Positions 8,291 through 17,490 of a stretch of DNA of 64,000 nt are shown one piece after another (position 1 is the first letter of the stretch; each line of letters starts with the position of its first letter). The stretch covers positions 186,001-250,000 of the forward strand of contig NZ_BCWW01000007.1 in NCBI RefSeq assembly GCF_001894785.1. The letters are read 5' to 3'. The notes under the pieces were generated by a model. It was not told the origin of the DNA. It made no database searches and worked only from the letters and a program-made list of their open reading frames with translations. The translations under genes and the position numbers were made by a program. Source of the stretch: Rhodococcoides fascians NBRC 12155 = LMG 3623. Lineage in GTDB: Bacteria; Actinomycetota; Actinomycetes; Mycobacteriales; Mycobacteriaceae.

Positions 8291-9613
8291 TTGCTTTCCG
8301 CCTTCGTGTCGGCCCTCAGGACTCCTGACCTGAGACGGAAGATCCTCTTCACGCTCGGTCTGGTGGCCCTGTATCGCTTCGGTGCAACACTGCCGTCGCC
8401 GGGTGTCGACTACGCCAATGTCCGAGCATGCATCGACCAGGTCTCCGGTGGAGATTCGGCGGGCATCTACTCGTTGATCAACTTGTTCTCCGGTGGAGCG
8501 CTCCTCCAGCTCTCGGTGTTCGCGATCGGCATCATGCCGTACATCACCGCCAGCATCATCGTGCAGCTGCTCACCGTCGTCATCCCCAAGTTCGAGGAAC
8601 TCCGCAAGGAGGGACAGTCGGGCCAGGCCAAGATGACGCAGTACACGCGTTACCTGTCGATCGCACTGGCCATCCTGCAGGCGACCGGCCTGGTGGCCCT
8701 CGCTTCGCGCGGCCAGTTGCTCCAGGGATGTCAGCAGGACATCATCGCCGACCAGTCCATCTTCGGGCTCGTCATCATCGTGCTGGTCATGACTGCAGGC
8801 GCAGCCGTCGTGATGTGGTTCGGCGAGGTCATCACCGAGCGCGGTGTCGGCAACGGAATGTCGCTGCTGATCTTCGCCGGAATTGCCTCGCGCATCCCGT
8901 CCGAGGGCAACTCGATTCTGGAGAGCCGCGGCGGGTTGGTCTTCGGGTTCGTCTGCTTCGCAGCGTTCCTCATCATCACCGGTGTGGTCTTCGTCGAGCA
9001 GGGTCAGCGCCGAATCCCGGTCCAGTACGCCAAGCGCATGGTCGGCCGGAAGATGTACGGCGGCTCGTCCACGTATCTGCCGCTCAAGGTCAACCAGGCC
9101 GGCGTCATCCCGGTGATCTTCGCGTCCTCGCTCCTCTACCTACCAAATCTCATCGCCCAGCTCACGTCCGCCAGCACCGCAACCGATCCGAGCTGGTGGC
9201 AGCGGATCATCAACGAGTATCTGGTGAACCCGGCGAACCCGGTGTACATCGCTATCTTCTTCGGGCTGATCGTCTTCTTCACGTACTTCTACGTGGCGAT
9301 CACGTTCAACCCCGAAGAGCGGGCCGACGAGATGAAGAAGTTCGGTGGATTCATCCCGGGCATCCGACCGGGTAAGCCGACAGCCGATTACCTCAACTAC
9401 GTTCTCAGTCGCATCACGCTGCCCGGTGCGGTGTACCTGGGCACCATTGCGGTGCTTCCCAACCTGTTCCTCGACATCGGCAGTTCGGGCGGAGCTCAAA
9501 ACCTTCCGTTCGGTGGTACCGCCGTGTTGATCATGGTCAGCGTGGGCCTCGACACCGTCAAGCAGATCGAAAGCCAGCTGATGCAGCGTAACTACGAAGG
9601 GTTCCTCAAGTGA
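8291..9613 (+). CDS. secY: Preprotein translocase subunit SecY
   Basis: The 440-residue protein has about ten predicted membrane segments and SecY landmarks: [20 protein letters not shown] at the start, [15 protein letters not shown] in TM2, and [18 protein letters not shown] in the C-terminal half. It forms the Sec channel with SecE/SecG. The TTG at 8291 was chosen because a perfect AGGAGG lies 4 nt upstream and the N-terminus matches mycobacterial SecY; the frame stays open upstream. A 314-nt gap from rplO holds one hairpin and probably a promoter I could not assign. The stop overlaps the adk GTG. Confidence 0.95.
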   Translation: MLSAFVSALRTPDLRRKILFTLGLVALYRFGATLPSPGVDYANVRACIDQVSGGDSAGIYSLINLFSGGALLQLSVFAIGIMPYITASIIVQLLTVVIPKFEELRKEGQSGQAKMTQYTRYLSIALAILQATGLVALASRGQLLQGCQQDIIADQSIFGLVIIVLVMTAGAAVVMWFGEVITERGVGNGMSLLIFAGIASRIPSEGNSILESRGGLVFGFVCFAAFLIITGVVFVEQGQRRIPVQYAKRMVGRKMYGGSSTYLPLKVNQAGVIPVIFASSLLYLPNLIAQLTSASTATDPSWWQRIINEYLVNPANPVYIAIFFGLIVFFTYFYVAITFNPEERADEMKKFGGFIPGIRPGKPTADYLNYVLSRITLPGAVYLGTIAVLPNLFLDIGSSGGAQNLPFGGTAVLIMVSVGLDTVKQIESQLMQRNYEGFLK

Positions 9614-10164
9614 GACTTGTTCTGCTCGGTCCCCCCGGTGCCGGCAAAGGCACTCAGGCCGTCCTCCTCTCCGAGAAGCTGGGCGTGCCACACATTTCGA
9701 CAGGCGATCTCTTTCGCGCCAACATCGGCGAGAAGACCCCGCTCGGATTGGAAGCGAAGAAGTACCTCGACGCGGGCGACCTCGTGCCGAGCGAACTCAC
9801 CGTGGACATGGTGCGCAGTCGACTCGCCGAGCCCGACGCCGTCAACGGATTCCTTCTCGACGGTTTCCCGCGTTCGGTCGGCCAGGCCGAAGCTCTGGTC
9901 GACATCCTCTCCGACCTGAACGCGCGTCTCGATGCAGTGCTGTCCTTTGTCGTCGACGAGGACGTCGTCGTGGACCGCATGCTGGCGCGCGGCCGTGAGG
10001 ACGACAAAGAGGACGTCATCCGTAATCGGCTCAAGGTATACCGCGACGAGACGGCACCGCTGTTGGACTACTACTCCGACAAGCTGGTCACCGTCGATGC
10101 GATCGGTGAGGTGGACGAAGTCAACGCCCGCGCGCTGAAGTCCATCGAGGACCACGGCAAGTAA
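9610..10164 (+). CDS. adk: Adenylate kinase
   Basis: The 184-residue enzyme has the P-loop [10 protein letters not shown] at the N-terminus, [10 protein letters not shown] and [14 protein letters not shown] as AMP-binding segments, and a short LID lacking a zinc finger, as in mycobacterial Adk. It converts ATP and AMP to two ADP. The GTG start overlaps the secY stop (GTGA) and the gene overlaps map by one base, forming the usual secY-adk-map unit. Confidence 0.96.
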   Translation: MRLVLLGPPGAGKGTQAVLLSEKLGVPHISTGDLFRANIGEKTPLGLEAKKYLDAGDLVPSELTVDMVRSRLAEPDAVNGFLLDGFPRSVGQAEALVDILSDLNARLDAVLSFVVDEDVVVDRMLARGREDDKEDVIRNRLKVYRDETAPLLDYYSDKLVTVDAIGEVDEVNARALKSIEDHGK

Positions 10165-10961
10165 TGGCGTTCGGCCGTAAACGAAAAGTTGTCCCGTTCA
10201 AGAGCGCTGGTGAGCTCGACGCGATGGCGGCAGCCGGTGCCGTGGTAGGTGCCGCTCTCGTCGCCGTACGGGATGCAGCCAAGCCCGGGGTCTCGACGCT
10301 CGAACTCGACCGAGTTGCCGAGGCGGTCATCCGTGATGCCGGTGCGGTGCCCTCTTTCCTGGGGTACCACGGTTTCACCGGCAGCATCTGCTCCTCGGTG
10401 AACGACCGCGTGGTGCACGGCATTCCGTCGGCGGACGAGTTGTTGGTCGCCGGGGATCTCGTGTCCATCGACTGCGGTGCCGTTCTGGACGGTTGGCACG
10501 GAGATTCGGCGTGGACGTTCGGCGTCGGCGACATCATCGAGGCCGATGCGTTGCTGAGCGATGCGACGAGGCTTTCCATGGAGGCCGGGATCGCAGCGAT
10601 GATCCCCGGCAATCGTCTGACCGACATCTCCCACGCCATCGAGTCCGGTACGCACGCGGCCGAGGATGCTCACGGTCGTAAATACGGAATCGTCGACGGT
10701 TACGGCGGCCACGGAATCGGCCGCGAAATGCATATGGACCCGTTCCTCGCGAACGAGGGCGCGCCGGGCAAAGGCCCGGAACTCGTGGTGGGTTCCACGC
10801 TGGCCATCGAACCGATGTTGACGCTCGGTACCTACGAGACCGACATTCTCGACGACGGGTGGACCGTGGTGACCACCGATGGTTCACGCGCGGCGCACTG
10901 GGAACACACGGTCGCGGTGACCGAGGACGGCCCGCGAATCCTGACGGTTCGGCCTCGCTAG
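10164..10961 (+). CDS. map: Methionine aminopeptidase, type I
   Basis: The 265-residue product has the pita-bread metal ligands of Met[22 protein letters not shown] (first Asp pair), [13 protein letters not shown] (His), and [11 protein letters not shown] (Glu). It removes initiator Met from nascent proteins. ATG 10164 overlaps the adk stop. It lacks the N-terminal SH3-binding/zinc extension of mycobacterial MapB. It converges with the glycosyltransferase 17 nt downstream. Confidence 0.95.
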   Translation: MAFGRKRKVVPFKSAGELDAMAAAGAVVGAALVAVRDAAKPGVSTLELDRVAEAVIRDAGAVPSFLGYHGFTGSICSSVNDRVVHGIPSADELLVAGDLVSIDCGAVLDGWHGDSAWTFGVGDIIEADALLSDATRLSMEAGIAAMIPGNRLTDISHAIESGTHAAEDAHGRKYGIVDGYGGHGIGREMHMDPFLANEGAPGKGPELVVGSTLAIEPMLTLGTYETDILDDGWTVVTTDGSRAAHWEHTVAVTEDGPRILTVRPR

Positions 10962-10978
10962 AACTACCAGGTCAACGC

Positions 10979-11866
10979 TCACCAGGTGAGTGACGAGTAC
11001 CGGCGGCCCCCTCGGATGAGTCCGAGGTGGGCTGCCGTCAGGCGCAGCCAGAGGCGAGTCGGCATCCGAGTCAGTGCGGTCGGCAGCAATGGGTTTCGTA
11101 CCGCGAGCGCGAGGAGCGCTACGGAAATTGTGCGGATTCGGAACGGCGGGCATCCGGCAGCCCGATACATTCCGCGGACGTGGGCCGATCCGTATCCGAG
11201 TGCCCCCGCCTGTTTCCAATTGTCCCGGTAGCCGGTACGCAGACGATATTCGACCAGCGGCTCGGCTATGAAGTGCAGGCGGGCACCCGATTGCTGTGCG
11301 CGCCAGGAGAATTCCATGTCCTCGCTGGCATGAACGAATTCGAACATCCCGCCGAGATCTCGGTAGGTCGACGCGCGGCACGCCATACTCGCCCCGATGA
11401 CGAACGGGCGAAAGGGCGACTTGCCCTGATTCGAAGGTGGGGCGAACGGAACTGCGGCGCGCGTCGCTTCGGAGTTCAGCGCCTCGGTGCTCAGGCCGGT
11501 TCCCACGAGGTCGTAGCTGTTCAGTTCGGCGGTGATGCGCCGCAGCCATGTCGGGTGTACGACGTCGTCGGCATCGCAGAAGGCCAGCAGCGGGCCCTCG
11601 GCTGCTTCCGCACCGCGATTGCGGGCATGCGACGCGCCCGGGGTGCCGGACGAATCGACGTACTTCAGATTCAAGCGGGCCCGTAGTGCGTGGTCCTGCA
11701 CGAACTCGCGCACTCCGTCGGTCGAGCCGTTGTCGCTGACGACGACCTCGAACGGGCCGTCGTAGTCCTGGTGGGCGAGCGCGCGTAGTTGCTCGTCGAG
11801 CACATCTCTGGCGTTGTGTACGGGAATGATCACGGAGACGGCTGGGCCGGACGGGTTGGAACTCAA
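10979..11866 (-). CDS. Family 2 glycosyltransferase
   Basis: The 295-residue protein is a GT-A fold enzyme: VSVIIPVHNARDVLDEQL (nucleotide-sugar binding start), VVSDNGSTDG, then AFCDADDVV, a DxDD-like metal motif, and HASEDMEFSWRAQQSG (ED acceptor motif). The acceptor is unknown; a cell-wall or exopolysaccharide sugar is only a guess. I chose TTG 11866, with AAGGTG 6 nt before it. A longer frame exists upstream but runs through AT-richer promoter-like DNA. No membrane segment is obvious. It faces map tail to tail. Confidence 0.8.
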   Translation of the reverse strand: MSSNPSGPAVSVIIPVHNARDVLDEQLRALAHQDYDGPFEVVVSDNGSTDGVREFVQDHALRARLNLKYVDSSGTPGASHARNRGAEAAEGPLLAFCDADDVVHPTWLRRITAELNSYDLVGTGLSTEALNSEATRAAVPFAPPSNQGKSPFRPFVIGASMACRASTYRDLGGMFEFVHASEDMEFSWRAQQSGARLHFIAEPLVEYRLRTGYRDNWKQAGALGYGSAHVRGMYRAAGCPPFRIRTISVALLALAVRNPLLPTALTRMPTRLWLRLTAAHLGLIRGGRRYSSLTW

Positions 11867-11974
11867 GAGGGCACCTTGCGGGCTCGGTGGCTGAACGATG
11901 GCGGGCGGACGAAAGGTTAGCTCAGTTAATCTAACGTCGCCATCCGACGCGTTTCGTGCCCGCTTCGCGCGCAT

Positions 11975-12003
11975 TTGGCCAGATGTGCCTTTGCCGGTAA
12001 CAT
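11975..12003 (+). promoter_or_regulatory. Promoter of infA operon
   Basis: TTGGCC (11975-11980), a 17-nt spacer and TAACAT (11998-12003) lie about 160 nt before infA. The rest of the 298-nt gap between the glycosyltransferase and infA shows no gene. Confidence 0.5.
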
Positions 12004-12164
12004 AGATCGACGGTGCGCCCTGCGTACCGGATGTCCGCATGCCTCGAGGGCTGTGCGGCCCTCCGGCGATACTCCGACTCGGTTCCGAGGAGTCGGTCAG
12101 TGGGCATCACGGTAACGGAAACAGATGCAATCAACCAGGTGTGAGAGCCAGGATCGCGGAGGAT

Positions 12165-12386
12165 ATGGCCAAGAAAGACGGTGCTATCGAGGTAGAGGGC
12201 CGAGTTGTCGAACCGCTGCCCAATGCGATGTTTCGCATTGAGCTCGAAAACGGCCACAAGGTACTCGCCCACATCAGCGGAAAGATGCGTCAGCACTACA
12301 TCCGCATCCTTCCCGAGGATCGCGTCGTGGTAGAGCTTTCGCCCTACGACCTCACGCGTGGACGCATCGTTTACCGCTACAAGTAA
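12165..12386 (+). CDS. infA: Translation initiation factor IF-1
   Basis: The 73-residue OB-fold protein begins [20 protein letters not shown] and ends [11 protein letters not shown], the IF-1 sequence. It binds the ribosomal A site during initiation. ATG 12165 follows GCGGAGG closely and gives the universal N-terminus. It heads the alpha operon with rpmJ and rpsM. Confidence 0.97.
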   Translation: MAKKDGAIEVEGRVVEPLPNAMFRIELENGHKVLAHISGKMRQHYIRILPEDRVVVELSPYDLTRGRIVYRYK

Positions 12387-12474
12387 GAGCTTCCTCGGCC
12401 ATGTCCGGTCGGGGAGAACCATGCTCGGTCCGCTGCTCGCAGCGCGTCCGAGCTACACACAGGAGATCAACGAC

Positions 12475-12588
12475 GTGAAGGTTCAGCCGAGCGTCAAGAA
12501 GATCTGCGAGAAGTGCAAGGTGATTCGTCGTAACGGACGCGTCATGGTGATCTGCGACAACCTGCGTCACAAGCAGCGTCAGGGATAA
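12475..12588 (+). CDS. rpmJ: 50S ribosomal protein L36
   Basis: This 37-residue product, [19 protein letters not shown] and onward, has the CxxC plus Cys/His zinc site of the C+ form of L36 (CEKC, then CDN and RHKQRQG). The GTG start has AGGAG 9 nt upstream. It lies between infA and rpsM as usual. Confidence 0.95.
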   Translation: MKVQPSVKKICEKCKVIRRNGRVMVICDNLRHKQRQG

Positions 12589-12792
12589 CCACCGAGCATC
12601 ACGCACGTCGGCTTGGCAACAGCTAGAAGATGACCTCCCAGCACCAACCGCAACACACGCGTTGCGGCAGACCCCCGGCACGGAGGCCGGGGCCCCACTG
12701 AGTTTGTTGAAAGACGCTTCCCACCCCAGCGGTGAGAAGGACACAGGGGACGGACTGGGAGCAGACCTCCGGACAAGAAAAGGAAATGCCAC
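12589..12792 (+). other. Leader between rpmJ and rpsM with GC hairpin
   Basis: The 204-nt gap holds no gene. CCCCGGC (12673-12679) pairs with GCCGGGG (12686-12692) over a 6-nt loop, followed by a T-poor stretch. It may be an attenuator or a processing site before rpsM. Confidence 0.4.
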
Positions 12793-13167
12793 ATGGCACG
12801 TCTCGCAGGTGTGGATCTGCCGCGCGAAAAGCGCATGGAGATCGCACTGACTTACATCTACGGCGTCGGCCGTACCCGCTCCAAGGAAATTCTCGCAGCA
12901 ACGGGCGTCAGCCCCGACCTGCGCAGCAAGGATCTCGGCGACGACGATCTGCGCAAGCTCAGCGATTACATCAACGAGTCCCTCAAGGTCGAGGGCGATC
13001 TGCGCCGCGAGGTGCAGGCCGACATCCGACGCAAGATCGAAATCGGCTGCTACCAGGGTCTTCGCCACCGTCGTGGTCTGCCCGTCCGTGGACAGCGCAC
13101 CAAGACCAATGCGCGTACCCGTAAGGGACCCAAGCGCACCATTGCCGGCAAGAAGAAGGCGAAGTAA
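12793..13167 (+). CDS. rpsM: 30S ribosomal protein S13
   Basis: The 124-residue S13 begins [20 protein letters not shown] and contains [19 protein letters not shown] near the end, followed by a Lys/Arg-rich tail. S13 bridges to the large subunit and contacts P-site tRNA. It overlaps rpsK by one base (TAATG). Confidence 0.97.
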   Translation: MARLAGVDLPREKRMEIALTYIYGVGRTRSKEILAATGVSPDLRSKDLGDDDLRKLSDYINESLKVEGDLRREVQADIRRKIEIGCYQGLRHRRGLPVRGQRTKTNARTRKGPKRTIAGKKKAK

Positions 13168-13580
13168 TGCCCCCCAAAGCACGCGGTACCGGTCCGAAGA
13201 AGGCGCAGAAGACGCGTCGCAGGGACAAGAAGAACGTCCCGCACGGATCTGCGCACATCAAGAGCACGTTCAACAACACGATCGTGTCGATCACCGACCC
13301 CGCCGGAAACGTCATCTCGTGGGCGTCCTCGGGACACGTGGGCTTCAAGGGCTCGCGCAAGTCGACTCCGTTCGCCGCACAGCTCGCAGCCGAGAACGCT
13401 GCGCGCAAGGCTCAGGAGCACGGCGTCAAGAAGGTCGACGTGTTCGTCAAGGGTCCCGGCTCCGGCCGTGAGACCGCGATCCGCTCACTTCAGGCCGCAG
13501 GCCTCGAGGTCGGCACCATCTCCGATGTCACCCCTCAGCCGCACAACGGCTGCCGTCCGCCCAAGCGGCGTCGGGTCTAG
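13167..13580 (+). CDS. rpsK: 30S ribosomal protein S11
   Basis: The 137-residue S11 has [15 protein letters not shown] in the first half and the C-terminal [17 protein letters not shown], both diagnostic for S11 in the small-subunit platform. Its ATG overlaps the rpsM stop. rpsD follows after 21 nt with a clear GGAAAGG site. Confidence 0.97.
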   Translation: MPPKARGTGPKKAQKTRRRDKKNVPHGSAHIKSTFNNTIVSITDPAGNVISWASSGHVGFKGSRKSTPFAAQLAAENAARKAQEHGVKKVDVFVKGPGSGRETAIRSLQAAGLEVGTISDVTPQPHNGCRPPKRRRV

Positions 13581-13601
13581 CGGGAAGGAAAGGTTTAGAA
13601 A

Positions 13602-14207
13602 ATGGCACGTTATACCGGTCCTATCACCCGCAAGTCGCGTCGTCTGCGCGTCGACCTCGTCGGAGGCGACCAGGCGTTCGAGCGTCGTCCCTACCCGCCC
13701 GGCCAGCACGGCCGCGCGCGGATCAAGGAGAGCGAGTACCTGCTCCAGCTGCAGGAGAAGCAGAAGGCTCGCTTCACCTACGGCGTCATGGAGAAGCAGT
13801 TCCGTCTGTACTACAAGGAAGCCAACAGGGCCGCCGGCAAGACCGGTGAGAACCTGCTGACCATCCTCGAGACTCGCCTCGACAACGTCGTCTACCGTGC
13901 GGGTCTCGCACGTACGCGTCGTCAGGCACGCCAGCTGGTCACCCATGGCCACTTCCTCGTGAACAACAAGCGAGTGGACATCCCCAGCTACCGCGTCTCG
14001 CAGTACGACATCATCGATGTCCGCGAGAAGTCCGCGCAGACCCTGCCGATCCAGATCGCCCGTGAGAGCTACGGCGATCGTCCGGTGGCTCCGTGGCTGC
14101 AGGTCGTCCCCAACCGTCTTCGCATCCTGGTTCACCGGGTGCCGGAGCGCGCACAGATCGATGTGCCGCTCCAGGAGCAGCTCATCGTCGAGTACTACTC
14201 GAAGTAA
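13602..14207 (+). CDS. rpsD: 30S ribosomal protein S4
   Basis: The 201-residue S4 has the RRLRVDLVGGDQAFERRPYPPG region and the S4 RNA-binding domain LDNVVYRAGLARTRRQARQL at about residues 92-111. It lacks the N-terminal CxxC pairs, so it is the zinc-free form. S4 starts small-subunit assembly and in many bacteria controls this operon. Confidence 0.97.
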   Translation: MARYTGPITRKSRRLRVDLVGGDQAFERRPYPPGQHGRARIKESEYLLQLQEKQKARFTYGVMEKQFRLYYKEANRAAGKTGENLLTILETRLDNVVYRAGLARTRRQARQLVTHGHFLVNNKRVDIPSYRVSQYDIIDVREKSAQTLPIQIARESYGDRPVAPWLQVVPNRLRILVHRVPERAQIDVPLQEQLIVEYYSK

Positions 14208-14215
14208 GGCGCAGC

Positions 14216-14250
14216 ACGCATGTGAGTCTCCCCGCGAGGCTCACATGCGT
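14216..14250 (+). terminator. Hairpin between rpsD and rpoA
   Basis: ACGCATGTGAG pairs exactly with CTCACATGCGT over a 13-nt loop; a pyrimidine-rich CTTCGCC follows. It is probably a partial terminator or attenuator that lowers rpoA expression relative to ribosomal genes. Confidence 0.55.
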
Positions 14251-14306
14251 CTTCGCCTCCACACGTGGGCGTCAAATAGCGGACGCCCGTACAGGAGGAA
14301 CACAGA

Positions 14307-15371
14307 ATGCTCATTTCACAGCGCCCGACGCTGACCGAAGAGGTCATCGCCGACAACCGCTCGAAATTCGTCATCGAGCCGCTCGAGCCCGGCTTCGGTT
14401 ACACACTCGGCAACTCGCTCCGCCGCACCCTGCTGTCGTCGATCCCCGGCGCTGCTGTCACCAGCATCCGTATCGACGGCGTCCTCCACGAATTCACCAC
14501 CGTTCCCGGAGTCAAGGAAGATGTCACCGACATCATCCTGAACCTCAAGGGACTCGTGGTGAGCTCCGAAGAAGACGAACCGGTCACCATGTACGTCCGC
14601 AAGCAGGGCCCCGGCGCTGTCACCGCAGGCGACATCGTGCCTCCGGCCGGCGTCACGGTGAACAATCCGGATCTGCACATCGCGACCCTGAACGACAAGG
14701 GCAAGTTGGAGATCGAGCTCGTCGTCGAGCGCGGTCGCGGCTACGTCCCCGCCGTTCAGAACAAGGCATCGGGTGCCGAGATCGGCCGTATTCCGGTCGA
14801 CTCGATCTACTCGCCCGTGCTCAAGGTCACCTACAAGGTGGAGGCCACCCGCGTCGAACAGCGCACCGACTTCGATCGGCTCGTTCTCGACGTGGAGACC
14901 AAGAATTCCATCACCGCGCGGGACGCGCTCGCTTCGGCGGGCAAGACCCTGGTTGAGCTCTTCGGCCTCGCCCGTGAGCTGAACGTCGAAGCAGAAGGCA
15001 TCGAGATCGGACCCTCGCCCGCCGAGGCCGATCACATCGCATCCTTCGGACTCCCCATCGAGGATCTGGACCTGACGGTTCGTTCCTACAACTGCCTCAA
15101 GCGCGAAGGTGTTCACACCGTCGGTGAGCTGGTTGGTCGTACCGAGTCCGATCTGCTCGACATCCGTAACTTCGGGCAGAAGTCCATCGACGAGGTGAAG
15201 GTCAAGCTGCACTCGCTCGGCCTTTCCCTCAAGGACAGCCCCGCGTCGTTCGATCCGAGCACCGTGCCTGGCTACGACGCCACCACGGGCACGTGGAGTG
15301 ACACCGACGCAGGCTCCTTCGGCGATACCGAAGGCGCCGAGCAGGACTACGCCGAGACAGAACAGCTGTAA
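14307..15371 (+). CDS. rpoA: RNA polymerase alpha subunit
   Basis: The 354-residue alpha subunit has the N-terminal dimerisation domain ([20 protein letters not shown]) and the helix-hairpin-helix C-terminal domain ([20 protein letters not shown], then [11 protein letters not shown]) that contacts UP elements and activators. An acidic tail of ~35 residues follows. The AGGAGG-like site before ATG 14307 is strong. rplQ follows after 34 nt. Confidence 0.97.
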   Translation: MLISQRPTLTEEVIADNRSKFVIEPLEPGFGYTLGNSLRRTLLSSIPGAAVTSIRIDGVLHEFTTVPGVKEDVTDIILNLKGLVVSSEEDEPVTMYVRKQGPGAVTAGDIVPPAGVTVNNPDLHIATLNDKGKLEIELVVERGRGYVPAVQNKASGAEIGRIPVDSIYSPVLKVTYKVEATRVEQRTDFDRLVLDVETKNSITARDALASAGKTLVELFGLARELNVEAEGIEIGPSPAEADHIASFGLPIEDLDLTVRSYNCLKREGVHTVGELVGRTESDLLDIRNFGQKSIDEVKVKLHSLGLSLKDSPASFDPSTVPGYDATTGTWSDTDAGSFGDTEGAEQDYAETEQL

Positions 15372-15405
15372 TCAGCTCGCTGGAGCTCTTACTAGGAGAT
15401 TCATC

Positions 15406-15993
15406 ATGCCCAAGCCCACCAAGGGCCGCCGTCTCGGCGGGTCGGCGTCACACCAGAAGGCCATCCTGGCCAACCTGGCGACGTCACTCTTCGAGCACGG
15501 CCGCATCACCACCACCGAGTCGAAGGCCAAGCGCCTTCGTCCCCACGCCGAGAAGCTCGTCACCCATGCCAAGAAGGGTGATCTGGCCCATCGTCGTGAG
15601 GTTCTCAAGACGATCAACAACAAAGATGTCGTGCACAAGCTCTTCGCCGAGATCGGGCCTTTCTTCGCCGATCGCGACGGTGGCTACACGCGCATCATCA
15701 AGACCGTCCCCCGTAAGGGTGACAACTCGCCGATGGCCATCATCGAGCTCGTCAACGAGCAGACGGTGTCCAACGAAGCCGACCGCGCACGCCGCGTGAA
15801 GGCATCGAAGGCTGCTCCCGCCGCAACCGAGGCTCCGGCCGAGGACACGGCAGACGACAACGTCGTCGAGGCTGTCGAAGCCGACGCGACCGACGCCGAG
15901 GTGGCCAACGCCGACGCAGTCATCGAAGGCATCGAGGACAACGACGCCCACGCGTCGGACGCCCCCGAGGCCGAGGATGCGAAGAAGGACTAG
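15406..15993 (+). CDS. rplQ: 50S ribosomal protein L17 with acidic C-terminal extension
   Basis: Residues 1-125 are a standard L17 ([20 protein letters not shown], then [20 protein letters not shown]). Residues ~126-195 are Ala/Glu/Asp-rich and disordered, a feature of actinobacterial L17 and much longer than enteric L17. ATG 15406 follows AGGAG by 8 nt. A strong terminator hairpin lies only 27 nt after the stop, overlapping the start of truA. Confidence 0.96.
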   Translation: MPKPTKGRRLGGSASHQKAILANLATSLFEHGRITTTESKAKRLRPHAEKLVTHAKKGDLAHRREVLKTINNKDVVHKLFAEIGPFFADRDGGYTRIIKTVPRKGDNSPMAIIELVNEQTVSNEADRARRVKASKAAPAATEAPAEDTADDNVVEAVEADATDAEVANADAVIEGIEDNDAHASDAPEAEDAKKD

Positions 15994-15998
15994 TCCTT

Positions 15999-16895
15999 GT
16001 GAGCTCCGAGCACGACCGAAGCGGGCCCGCCATTTCCTCAGGAGATGGCGGGCCCGCTTTGTCGGTCCCCACCAGATACCGGCTCGACATCTCGTACGAC
16101 GGCACGAACTTCTCCGGCTGGGCTCGGCAACCCGGTATCCGAACCGTGTGTGGCGTGCTCGAGGAGGCTTTCTCCACTGTGCTCCGTCAACCGGTCGAGC
16201 TGACGGTGGCCGGTCGTACCGACGCCGGAGTGCACGCGACCGGTCAGGTTGCACATTTCGACGCCGTGGGTGTGCCGGACGAGCACGACCGGTTGATTCG
16301 AAGAATGGCGCGCTTCCTTCCCGCCGACGTCCGGGTTCGTGCGATAACGGAGGTCTCGCCCGACTTCGACGCTCGGTTCTCGGCATATCGCCGTCACTAC
16401 GAGTACCGATTCGGCACAGCGCTCTACGGCGTCGATCCTCTGGACGTCGCCGGAGTCGTGTCCTGGCCGCGGCCGATCGATCTGGACGCGGTACGCGAGG
16501 CATCGCAGGCACTGATCGGACTGCACAATTTCGCAGCGTTCTGCAAGAGGCGAGACGGTGCCACGACAGTGCGAGAACTGCAGCGCTTCGACTGGGAACG
16601 CGAGGGGGATCGACTGACCGCGTACGTCAGCGCCGATGCGTTCTGCTGGTCGATGGTGCGCAGTCTGGTCGGGGCGATGCAGGCCGTCGGTGAAGGACGA
16701 CGAACCCCCGACTGGGCACGTTCCCTGCTCGGTCGTCGAGAACGCGCGAGCGAGGTGGCAGTGGCCCCGGCTCGCGGACTTGCCCTGGTGCGGGTCGACT
16801 ATCCACCCGCCGACATGTTGGCCGCGCGCAATGCTGCCACCCGGGAGACTCGACCGGCAATCGTCGGCGACGAATGCTGTGGAGGAGAAGGATGA
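15999..16895 (+). CDS. truA: tRNA pseudouridine(38-40) synthase
   Basis: The 298-residue frame includes the TruA core: [19 protein letters not shown], the catalytic-Asp motif [17 protein letters not shown], and [11 protein letters not shown]. TruA makes pseudouridine in the tRNA anticodon stem-loop. The start is uncertain: GTG 15999 gives ~28 residues before the core, as in relatives, but a perfect terminator hairpin (16021-16057) then lies inside the coding region; TTG 16059, just after the hairpin, is an in-frame alternative. The end overlaps the next gene (ATGA). Confidence 0.92.
   Translation: MSSEHDRSGPAISSGDGGPALSVPTRYRLDISYDGTNFSGWARQPGIRTVCGVLEEAFSTVLRQPVELTVAGRTDAGVHATGQVAHFDAVGVPDEHDRLIRRMARFLPADVRVRAITEVSPDFDARFSAYRRHYEYRFGTALYGVDPLDVAGVVSWPRPIDLDAVREASQALIGLHNFAAFCKRRDGATTVRELQRFDWEREGDRLTAYVSADAFCWSMVRSLVGAMQAVGEGRRTPDWARSLLGRRERASEVAVAPARGLALVRVDYPPADMLAARNAATRETRPAIVGDECCGGEG
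16021..16057 (+). terminator. Terminator hairpin after rplQ, overlapping truA start
   Basis: GCGGGCCCGCCAT pairs exactly with ATGGCGGGCCCGC over an 11-nt loop and is followed by TTTG. The stem is very GC-rich. It is placed to end the rpsM-rplQ transcript. Confidence 0.8.
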
Positions 16896-17485
16896 GCTAC
16901 GATTGCGCCGGGTCCGGTGCCGACACGATCCAGCCGATACGTCTAGCGGTGGTCACCGGCAGCGTTCGGGAGGGGCGGGTGGGCCCCACCGTCGCAGCCT
17001 GGGTACGCAGCGTGGCGTCGGCGCGCGACTCTCTCACGGTTGTGGATGTCGATCTCGCGGACTTCGATCTCCCGAACAGCTTGACGTCGAGCGAGGGCTC
17101 CGAACGTTTCACCCGCATCGTGGGCGAGGCCGACGCGTTCGTCCTCGTCACTCCCGAGTACAACCACGCTGTGCCCGGCTCGCTGAAGACCGCGCTCGAC
17201 ACGGTGAAGTACGAATGGCGTTCCAAGCCAGTGGGATTCGTTTCCTATGGCGGTCTGGCGGGTGGTGTGCGAGCGACCGAGCAACTGCGCCTCATCGCCG
17301 CAGAGCTACACATGGTGTCGGTACGGGATTCGGTATCACTCCATCGCGTGCGTCGGCGTTTCGACGAGGCCGGTGGCGTCGACGATCCCGCTGCTGTCGA
17401 CTCCTTGGGGCGATTGCTCGACCAACTCGAGTGGTGGGCCGGCGCAGTGTCGAGCGCGCGGGCGCGCGTCCGGTACCCCGGCTGA
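16892..17485 (+). CDS. NADPH-dependent FMN reductase family protein
   Basis: The 197-residue flavodoxin-like protein has [19 protein letters not shown] (phosphate-binding loop), [20 protein letters not shown] (flavin-binding) and [15 protein letters not shown]. Members reduce FMN or quinones with NAD(P)H. ATG 16892 has GGAGGAGAAGG just upstream and overlaps the truA stop, so it is likely co-expressed with truA. It ends 5 nt from the eccE stop on the other strand. Confidence 0.88.
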   Translation: MSYDCAGSGADTIQPIRLAVVTGSVREGRVGPTVAAWVRSVASARDSLTVVDVDLADFDLPNSLTSSEGSERFTRIVGEADAFVLVTPEYNHAVPGSLKTALDTVKYEWRSKPVGFVSYGGLAGGVRATEQLRLIAAELHMVSVRDSVSLHRVRRRFDEAGGVDDPAAVDSLGRLLDQLEWWAGAVSSARARVRYPG

Positions 17486-17490
17486 CACTG

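Noticed and set aside
12600..12792. Possible small gene between rpmJ and rpsM
   Set aside because: No ribosome site, no conserved protein pattern, and it carries a structured leader instead.
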